DNA from: JBKPFU01 sp046728975
GTDB lineage: Bacteria > Actinomycetota > Thermoleophilia > Gaiellales > Gaiellaceae
NCBI GenBank assembly: GCA_046728975.1
Contig: JBKPFU010000130.1
Coordinates: 1 to 18,125 of the forward strand
Direction of reading: 5' to 3'
DNA length: 18,125 bases
In this document: positions 13,020-18,125 of the stretch, one piece after another
Layout: every line of letters starts with the position of its first letter
How positions within the stretch are numbered: the stretch's first letter is position 1
Made by a program: the position numbers and the translations under genes
The notes under the pieces: generated by a model
Told to the model about the DNA's origin: nothing
The model's database searches: none
Seen by the model: only the letters and a program-made list of their open reading frames with translations

Positions 13020-14029
13020 GCGAGAACGGCGGCAACGGCAGCGCTCCTCGCGTGACCGCGAAGGATTACAAGACCGACCAGGAAGTCCGCTGGTGCCCAG
13101 GGTGCGGCGACTACGCGATCCTCGCCGCGCTCCAGTCGTTCATGCCTGAGCTTGACTTGCCGCGTGAGCGGATCGTGTTCGTCTCGGGGATCGGCTGCGC
13201 CGCGCGCTTTCCGTACTACATGGAGACGTACGGGATGCACTCGATCCACGGACGCGCGCCGGCGATCGCGACCGGTTTGTCGGTTTCGCGGCCGGACCTC
13301 TCGGTCTGGGTCGTGACCGGAGACGGCGACGCGCTGTCCATCGGGGGTAACCACCTGATCCACGCGCTGCGCCGAAACGTCAACTTCAAGCTCCTTCTGT
13401 TCAACAACGAGGTCTACGGCTTGACGAAGGGCCAGTACTCGCCGACGAGCCCGCTCGGGACGCTGACGAAGTCGACGCCGATGGGATCGCTCGACTGGCC
13501 GTTCAACCCGATCTCGCTCGCTTTAGGGGCTGAAGCGACCTTCGTCGCGCGCTCGATCGACACCGACCGCGCGCACCTGACCGAGACGCTGCGCGCCGCC
13601 GCCGACCACAACGGCAGCGCCTTCGTCGAGATCTTCCAGAACTGCAACATCTTCAACGACGGCGCTTTCGACTTCGTGCGCGAGGACAAGGCGAACCGGA
13701 TCTACCTGAAGCAGGGCGAGCCGGTGCGGTTCGGCGAGGAGGGCCAGAAGGGCGTGCGCCTGCGCGAGGACGGGTCAGCCGAGGTGTTCGAAGGCGAGGG
13801 TGAGGCGCTGGTCTGGGACTCCGCGGCCGAGTCGCCTGCCTCGGCGTTCGCTCTGTCCCGGCTGACGCAGTCCACCGCCGGCGCGACTCCGATCGGCGTG
13901 TTTCGCTCGGTCGAGCGGCCGGTCTACGACGAGCTCATGGCCGGGCAGCTCGAGTCGGCGAAGGAGAAGAAGGGCGAAGGCGACTTGGGCGCGCTCCTCC
14001 ACGCCGGCGATACGTGGTCGATCGGCTAG
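13016..14029 (+). CDS. korB: 2-oxoglutarate:ferredoxin oxidoreductase subunit beta
   Basis: A 337-aa KorB, the thiamine-diphosphate and [4Fe-4S] subunit. Four Cys that can hold the cluster are C27 and C30 (CPGCGDYAI), C61 (GIGCAARF) and C210 (FQNCNIF). The ThDP/Mg motif is GDGDALSIGGNH (102-113) with NNEVYGLTKGQYSPTS at 130-145. HSIHGRAPAIATG (75-87) is the usual substrate-side loop. Length is normal. The GTG at 13016 is coupled to the preceding small gene. No ferredoxin or delta-subunit gene follows, so the electron acceptor must be encoded elsewhere. The stop shares CTAG (14026-14029) with the convergent gene. Confidence 0.95.
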   Translation: MSENGGNGSAPRVTAKDYKTDQEVRWCPGCGDYAILAALQSFMPELDLPRERIVFVSGIGCAARFPYYMETYGMHSIHGRAPAIATGLSVSRPDLSVWVVTGDGDALSIGGNHLIHALRRNVNFKLLLFNNEVYGLTKGQYSPTSPLGTLTKSTPMGSLDWPFNPISLALGAEATFVARSIDTDRAHLTETLRAAADHNGSAFVEIFQNCNIFNDGAFDFVREDKANRIYLKQGEPVRFGEEGQKGVRLREDGSAEVFEGEGEALVWDSAAESPASAFALSRLTQSTAGATPIGVFRSVERPVYDELMAGQLESAKEKKGEGDLGALLHAGDTWSIG

Positions 14030-14352
14030 CTAAGAAGCCATTTCGTGCGGAGCTCGCGGGTGCGGGCGTCGAGCCCGTCCGCAAGCGACTCCAACTCCTC
14101 GAGCACGCCCGTCAGCGTCTCCACGCGGCGTAGCTCCGCAGCGATCTCGGCGAATTCGGCGGCCGGGTCGGCTCCCAGCTCGGCGAGCCGGCGCTCGCTG
14201 CCGTGAACCTGCGCCTGGAGCGCGCGAGTCCAGCCGCTCACCTTCTCGGAGAGCTCGCGGAGCTCGGTCTCGGTCGTCGGCCGGCCGCCCTCGACGACCT
14301 CGCGCAGGCGCGCGGTCAAGGCCCTGTCCAGCGTCTGGGCGAGCTCGCTCAC
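14026..14352 (-). CDS. Hypothetical coiled-coil protein, 108 aa
   Basis: An acidic, helical, soluble protein with heptad-like Leu spacing through most of its length, such as LTARLREVVEGG, ELRELSEKVSGW, IAAELRRVETLTGVLEELES and LDARTRELRTKWLL. It probably forms a coiled coil, but I recognise no family. The GTG start at 14352 lies 19 bp after the stop of the YdeI-like gene, so it is likely the last gene of the minus-strand MFS operon. The preceding gap contains TTAAGG but no strong ribosome-binding site. Its stop is interlocked with that of korB. Confidence 0.7.
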   Translation of the reverse strand: MSELAQTLDRALTARLREVVEGGRPTTETELRELSEKVSGWTRALQAQVHGSERRLAELGADPAAEFAEIAAELRRVETLTGVLEELESLADGLDARTRELRTKWLLS

Positions 14353-14371
14353 GACGGCCCGCGGACCTTAA

Positions 14372-14926
14372 CTAGTCGCCAAGGTCGGAGCCGTACCGTT
14401 TGTTCAGCGCGGTCTGCTTCACGAAGTAACTCAGTCGCTGCTCGAACACCTCCGGGCGGCGCCGACCGCCCTCGATGAAGGCGATGCGGATCCGCTTGTA
14501 GCGCTCCGGAAAGCGCTGGAAGTTCTTCCACGCTTCCTTGTTCGCCTTGATCCGCTCGAGGATGTCGGGCGGGATCTCGAATTTTTCGTCCAGGAGCTCG
14601 CGGGCGCTCCCCAGCACCTCCGGCTGCACCTTGCCCTGCGCGGCGAGCTTCCGCAGCCGCTCCTTGTTCAGCTGCGAGTACGGCCGGTTCGGCCGCCGCG
14701 GCGTGAAGCGCTGCGCGAACCGCTCGTCGTCTAGCGGCTTGACGATGCTGTCGATCCAGCCGAAGCACAGCGCCTCCTCGACCGCCTCGTCATAAGGAAT
14801 TCGCGCCTTGCCCGAAGCTTGGCGGTAGAAGACGAGCCAGATCTCGGGCTTGTCGCGGTAGTTCCGCTCCAGCCACTTCCGCCACTTCGCCCGGTCGGTG
14901 ACGTAGAGGGTCTCGCCGACCTCCAT
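14372..14926 (-). CDS. YdeI/OmpD-associated family protein
   Basis: Read from ATG at 14926, a 184-aa protein. VTDRAKWRKWLERNY (9-23), EIWLVFYRQASGK (28-40), IPYDEAVEEALCFGWIDSIVKPLDDERFAQRF (in two blocks, 43-74) and TPRRPNRPYSQLNKERLRKL (75-94) are the typical blocks of the YdeI/OmpD-associated (OmdA-like) family. The C-terminus has the usual AWKNFQRFPERYKR (132-145) and RLSYFVKQTALNKRYG (164-179). The biochemical role of the family is poorly defined. The ATG shares one base with the stop of the 2H phosphoesterase gene (TGATG), so the two are co-translated. Confidence 0.88.
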   Translation of the reverse strand: MEVGETLYVTDRAKWRKWLERNYRDKPEIWLVFYRQASGKARIPYDEAVEEALCFGWIDSIVKPLDDERFAQRFTPRRPNRPYSQLNKERLRKLAAQGKVQPEVLGSARELLDEKFEIPPDILERIKANKEAWKNFQRFPERYKRIRIAFIEGGRRRPEVFEQRLSYFVKQTALNKRYGSDLGD

Positions 14927-15462
14927 CAGCCGCCGAACGGGAAGGTCTCGCGGATGCGCATGCGGTCGGCCGCGTACTCGTCCATCAGCGTCGCCTCCTC
15001 CACCACGCAATGCACCGGGAGCAGGGGCTCGACGCGCGCCTTCGCCTGCTCGAGCGTGATCGGCGAGGGACCTTCGAACCGCCCCAACGTGCAATGCGGC
15101 GGAGGATCGCCGCCCGGCCGGCGGTACGGCGGGTACTCTGGATACTTCGCCCAGAGCGCGCGCATCGTCGCCCGCAACTCGTCGTCCGGCTCCGGCACGG
15201 CGTAGGCAACGATCCCCGGAAACTCGTCCACCCGGACGAGGTCGAACTCCAGCGGCGGGCGCTCGGCGAAAAACGAGCGCAGCTCGTCCACGTCCGCCTG
15301 CGTGACCTCCTCGGCCGGAATCCACGGATAGAGCAGCGTCAGCGAGAGCGGGATGTTCTCGGCAATCCGCTCCGGATACAGCTCGCGGTGCGCCGCAGAG
15401 AGCTCGGCGGAGACGTGCTCGAGCACGAGCGTGATGTTCGTCTCGAGCGGCCGCTCCGCCAT
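14926..15462 (-). CDS. 2'-5' RNA ligase / 2H phosphoesterase family protein lacking the first catalytic His
   Basis: A 178-aa protein of the 2H phosphoesterase superfamily, which acts on 2',3'-cyclic phosphates or 2'-5' linkages through two H-x-T/S motifs. The second motif is intact: PPPHCTLGRF with H123 and T125. At the place of the first motif the protein reads IPLSLTLLYPW, so residue 40 is Ser where the family normally has His (usual form close to HxTLLYPF). The rest of the fold is well kept, with no frameshift or stop. Activity may be lost or changed, for example to ligand binding. It is coupled by TGATG overlaps to the MFS gene upstream and the YdeI-like gene downstream. Confidence 0.8.
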   Translation of the reverse strand: MAERPLETNITLVLEHVSAELSAAHRELYPERIAENIPLSLTLLYPWIPAEEVTQADVDELRSFFAERPPLEFDLVRVDEFPGIVAYAVPEPDDELRATMRALWAKYPEYPPYRRPGGDPPPHCTLGRFEGPSPITLEQAKARVEPLLPVHCVVEEATLMDEYAADRMRIRETFPFGG

Positions 15463-16901
15463 CAGTCGGCAGGCTCCGCGGCGACGGCAAAGCCGGGCCG
15501 ACGACGCGGAGTCACGAGCAACGCGACCACGGCGCCCACGAAGGCAGCGACGGCGCTGATCCCGAACGCGATCTCGTACCCGCGCACCGACGGTACGCCG
15601 TTGGTGCCGCGGATCGTGTGCGCGCTCAGGATCGCGGCGCCGATCTGACCGCCGATCACGCCGCCGACCGTGCGCATGACCGTATTGATCCCTGTTGCGA
15701 TGCCCGTCTCCGTCGCCCGCACGGCCTCGGTGATCAACGTGGCCATCGCGGCGAAGGCGAACCCGATGCCGATGCCCAGGAACGGCATTGCCGCGAGTAT
15801 CTGCCACGGCTCGTCGTGCCACATCGCGAAGGACGCGGCCGACGCGCCTGCGAGAGCCATTCCGATCGCGAGCGGCCACTTGAAACCTGTTCGCCGCCCG
15901 ATCAGGCCCGCCACCGGCCCCGCGAAGAGCAGCGCCAGCGCGCTCGGCAGCAGATAGAGGCCAGCCTTGGTCGCGGTCGCGTCGAAGCCGTAATCGACGA
16001 GGCGCGCAGCAGCATTCGACAGATCCCGCGGCGTCTCGACGAAGTTCGGGATCAGCACGAACGTCCCGAACATCGCGAAGCCGGTGATCAGCGCGCAAAG
16101 GTTCGTGAACGCGACCTCGCGTCGGATGAACACGTGCATGTCGACCATCGGCTCCGGCACGCGCAGCTCGGCGACGACCCACAGCGCGAACGCGAGAGCC
16201 GCTGCCGCGAACAGCCCGAGGATCCGGCCGGAGCTCCAGCCCCAGCTCTCGCCCTCCGTCAAGGCGAGCAGCAGGCATACCAGGCCAGCGGACAGAAGCG
16301 TCGCGCCGACGAAATCGACTCGCGTCCGCGTCTTGATCGGCGATTCTGGGACGAACCAATGAACGAGCGGCACGCATGCCGCGATCGGGATCGAGCCGAA
16401 GATGAAGAGCCACCGCCACGAGAGGTGGTCGACGATTAGCCCCGAGAAGACGATCCCGAGCCCACCGCCGACGCCGAACACGGCCGAGACGAGACCGATG
16501 GCGACCCCGACCTTCTCGCGGGGGAACTCGTCGCGGATGATCGCGAATGACAGCGGAAACACCGCCGCACCTGTGCCGGACAACGCGCGGAACGCGATCA
16601 ACGAGGCAATGCTCCAGGCGCACGCACAGCCGATGCAGCCGGCGAGGAACAGCGACAGCGAGATCAGCAGCATGCGCTCCTTTCCGTACTGGTCGCCGAG
16701 CTTGCCGAGCAACGGGGTCGCAACCGACGCAACCAGCAGGAAGACCGTCAGCACCCACGTCACCCAAGTCGTCGATGTGTCCAGCTCGCGCTGAAGGGCC
16801 GGCAGCGCCGGGATCACCATCGTCTGCTGGAGCGCGAACGCGGTGCCGACCGTCGCCAGGATGGCCAGCGTCAGGTTGTGATGCTGGCGCTCCTCGGCCA
16901 T
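15462..16901 (-). CDS. MFS transporter, DHA2 (EmrB/QacA) family, 14 TM
   Basis: About 479 aa with some 14 hydrophobic helices, the size and form of DHA2 drug:proton antiporters in the cytoplasmic membrane. After a short polar N-terminus, helix 1 is LTLAILATVGTAFALQQTMV, and the loop 2-3 motif A appears as GKLGDQYGKERML. The antiporter motif C-like stretch is SAVFGVGGGLGIVFSGLIVD. The last helix is FGISAVAAFVGAVVALLV. The substrate is unknown, probably a drug or metabolite for export. ATG at 16901 is preferred because TACGCT lies exactly 6 bases upstream; GTG at 16904 would add one residue. It heads a four-gene minus-strand operon. Confidence 0.93.
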   Translation of the reverse strand: MAEERQHHNLTLAILATVGTAFALQQTMVIPALPALQRELDTSTTWVTWVLTVFLLVASVATPLLGKLGDQYGKERMLLISLSLFLAGCIGCACAWSIASLIAFRALSGTGAAVFPLSFAIIRDEFPREKVGVAIGLVSAVFGVGGGLGIVFSGLIVDHLSWRWLFIFGSIPIAACVPLVHWFVPESPIKTRTRVDFVGATLLSAGLVCLLLALTEGESWGWSSGRILGLFAAAALAFALWVVAELRVPEPMVDMHVFIRREVAFTNLCALITGFAMFGTFVLIPNFVETPRDLSNAAARLVDYGFDATATKAGLYLLPSALALLFAGPVAGLIGRRTGFKWPLAIGMALAGASAASFAMWHDEPWQILAAMPFLGIGIGFAFAAMATLITEAVRATETGIATGINTVMRTVGGVIGGQIGAAILSAHTIRGTNGVPSVRGYEIAFGISAVAAFVGAVVALLVTPRRRPGFAVAAEPAD

Positions 16902-16907
16902 CACGGC

Positions 16908-16936
16908 AGCGTATCGACGGCGGAAACGGGTACACG
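16908..16936. promoter_or_regulatory. Divergent leaderless promoters of the MFS operon and the AAA+ gene
   Basis: In the 41 bp between the divergent ATGs, TACGCT on the minus strand (16913-16908) ends 6 bases before the MFS ATG. TACACG on the plus strand (16931-16936) ends 6 bases before the AAA+ ATG. Neither gene has a Shine-Dalgarno. The minus box is a full TANNNT match; the plus box differs at the last base. Confidence 0.4.
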
Positions 16937-16942
16937 TTCCGC

Positions 16943-17941
16943 ATGCCGAACCCGCTCGACGATCTCGCCCGCGGCCTGACCGTGCTCCGCGAGCGCATTC
17001 GCCAGACCGCCGGCGGCGATCCGATCGAGTGGGTGGGCGAACAGCTGCGGCAGCCCGAGCCGGCGCGGCCGCTCGCCGAGCTGCAGGCGGAGCTGGACTC
17101 TCTCGTCGGTCTCGGGACCGTCAAGGAGCAGGTCCGGGCGCTGGTCGCCTTCCTTCAGGTGCAGGCGCGGCGGCTCGAGCACGGCCTCCCCGAGGTCGCG
17201 ACGTCGCAGCACCTCGTCTTCCTAGGCAACCCCGGCACCGGCAAGACGACGATCGCGCGCCTGCTGGCGGAGATGTACCGGTCGATGGGGCTACTCAGGA
17301 AGGGCCATCTGGTCGAGGTCGACCGCGCCGGCCTCGTCGGCGAATACGTCGGCACCACGGCGATGAAGACCGACCGCGCCATCCGCCGCGCGCTCGACGG
17401 CGTTTTGTTCGTCGACGAGGCGTACGCGCTGACTCCGTCCGTCGGTCGACTCGACTTCGGCCCGGAGGCGATCGAGACGCTGCTGAAGCGGATGGAGGAC
17501 TACCGGCATCGACTCGTCGTGATCGTCGCGGGCTATCCGCGGCTGATGCACCAGTTTCTGCAGTCGAACCCCGGGCTGCGGTCGCGCTTCTCGCGCGAGA
17601 TCGTCTTTCCGGACTACGCGAACGAGGAGCTGCTCGAGATCGCCCGCAAGTTCGCGGCCGAGAACGGTTACGTCCTCGCCGACTCGGCCGAGCGGGAGCT
17701 GACGGGCGTCTTCGAGCAGGCCGAGCGCGGCGAGGGCTTCGGCAACGCGCGCTACGCGCGGACGATCTTCGAGCAGGCGCTGAACGCGCATGCGCTCCGG
17801 CTCGCAAACGTCTCCGGCCGCGCGCTCGAGGATCTCGACCAGTCGGAGCTGATGACGCTCGACGGCGAAGACATCAACGCCGCAGCACGGGGGCTGGGCG
17901 AGGCGCCGCCGCGCAAGCGGCGTTGGCGACGCGCCTCCTAG
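16943..17941 (+). CDS. CbxX/CfqX-type AAA+ ATPase (SpoVK/EccA-like)
   Basis: A 332-aa AAA+ protein. Walker A is GNPGTGKTT (95-103), the pore-loop region is around LVGEYVGTTAMKT (131-143), Walker B is VLFVDEAYAL (154-163), sensor 1 is VVIVAGYP (192-199), the arginine-finger segment is LRSRFSR (212-218) and sensor 2 is in GFGNARYARTIFEQA (265-279). It matches the CbxX/CfqX family that includes the Rubisco activase CbbX, SpoVK and the EccA of type VII secretion. No Rubisco or Esx genes are present, so the client is unknown. The ~50-residue N-terminal helical extension and the basic C-terminus (RKRRWRR) may bind it. ATG at 16943 is likely leaderless. Confidence 0.9.
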   Translation: MPNPLDDLARGLTVLRERIRQTAGGDPIEWVGEQLRQPEPARPLAELQAELDSLVGLGTVKEQVRALVAFLQVQARRLEHGLPEVATSQHLVFLGNPGTGKTTIARLLAEMYRSMGLLRKGHLVEVDRAGLVGEYVGTTAMKTDRAIRRALDGVLFVDEAYALTPSVGRLDFGPEAIETLLKRMEDYRHRLVVIVAGYPRLMHQFLQSNPGLRSRFSREIVFPDYANEELLEIARKFAAENGYVLADSAERELTGVFEQAERGEGFGNARYARTIFEQALNAHALRLANVSGRALEDLDQSELMTLDGEDINAAARGLGEAPPRKRRWRRAS

Positions 17942-17982
17942 GCAACCCGCGTCCCCGGTGATACGGTCGCGGCCGGGGGAGA

Positions 17983-17990
17983 ACAGGAGG
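17983..17990 (+). promoter_or_regulatory. Strong Shine-Dalgarno of the ScyD/ScyE-like gene
   Basis: ACAGGAGG ends 6 bases before the ATG at 17997. A possible -10, TACGGT, is at 17962-17967, which would give a leader of about 24 bases. Confidence 0.75.
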
Positions 17991-17996
17991 AAATCC

Positions 17997-18125
17997 ATGA
18001 AGTTGACTCGCATCGCCGTTCTGGCGGCGGTTGCGACTGCGGCACTGGCCTCCGCCGGCATGGCGGCGGCGGCCGTGACTCCAGTCATGACGGCCCTCGA
18101 CAACCCGCGCGGCCTGGCGTTCGGG
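17997..18125 (+). CDS. Secreted ScyD/ScyE-like protein, partial
   Basis: Only the first 43 codons are in the window. MKLTR is followed by a hydrophobic Ala/Val/Leu stretch and an AXA-type site near GMAAAA, a clear Sec signal peptide. The mature start, VTPVMTALDNPRGLAFG, is typical of ScyD/ScyE family proteins, a secreted beta-propeller group with PRGLAFG-type blade motifs. The gene has a canonical AGGAGG ribosome-binding site, in contrast to the leaderless-looking cytoplasmic genes. The family call rests on very little sequence. Confidence 0.65.
   Translation, partial: MKLTRIAVLAAVATAALASAGMAAAAVTPVMTALDNPRGLAFG

Noticed and set aside
17953..17978. CCCCGG/CCGGGG hairpin after the AAA+ gene as a terminator
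   Set aside because: Only 6 bp with a 14-base loop, no T-run, and it overlaps the likely promoter of the next gene.
1..18125. CRISPR arrays, tRNA or rRNA genes, insertion sequences, phage genes or attachment sites
   Set aside because: I saw no regularly spaced repeats, cloverleaf-like sequence, transposase or integrase motifs, or terminal inverted repeats. The composition is uniform and gives no sign of a recent island.

Overview
The window is GC-rich, densely packed bacterial DNA. GTG and TTG starts are common, and neighbouring genes often overlap by 1, 4, 8 or 14 bases. The gene set includes a two-subunit 2-oxoglutarate:ferredoxin oxidoreductase, a fadAB pair and a 14-helix MFS exporter. 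Many starts look leaderless, with a TANNNT-like hexamer 6 bases upstream. This fits Actinomycetota, and I would guess Thermoleophilia (Gaiellales/Solirubrobacterales). The class assignment is inference, because no rRNA or marker gene is present.

Layout. Bases 1-2277 (minus) carry a fadAB-type beta-oxidation pair: a thiolase and a partial enoyl-CoA hydratase/3-hydroxyacyl-CoA dehydrogenase. Divergent to it, across only 22 bp, are an SDR oxidoreductase and a TPR-like protein (2300-3708). Bases 3705-5945 (minus) hold proC, a repeat- and hairpin-rich spacer with a duplicated proC tail, pgl, and an ArsR-like regulator. Bases 5955-8161 (minus) hold an XRE-TPR regulator translationally coupled to an AlkA-type DNA glycosylase. 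Divergent from that regulator is a 30-codon gene for an exported-looking peptide, with a near-perfect Shine-Dalgarno and its own terminator (8248-8408). Bases 8413-9993 (plus) encode a VOC-fold protein, a SAM methyltransferase and a 77-aa unknown. Bases 9965-10427 (minus) are a decayed DUF gene. Bases 10431-14029 (plus) encode a P-loop kinase and the kor operon, which has an extra 61-codon gene wedged between korA and korB. Bases 14026-16901 (minus) are an MFS exporter operon with a 2H phosphoesterase that lacks one catalytic His, a YdeI-like protein and a coiled-coil protein. Bases 16943-17941 (plus) encode a CbxX-type AAA+ ATPase, and from 17997 there is the start of a secreted ScyD/ScyE-like protein.

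Most of the window is central metabolism: fatty-acid oxidation to acetyl-CoA, ferredoxin-linked 2-oxoglutarate oxidation, the pentose phosphate pathway and proline synthesis. The best candidate for an undescribed system is the XRE-TPR regulator beside the small exported-peptide gene. It has the architecture of an RRNPP-type peptide quorum-sensing receptor with its signal. This is inferred from architecture only. The second most interesting items are the korA-small gene-korB arrangement and the duplicated proC tail in front of pgl.
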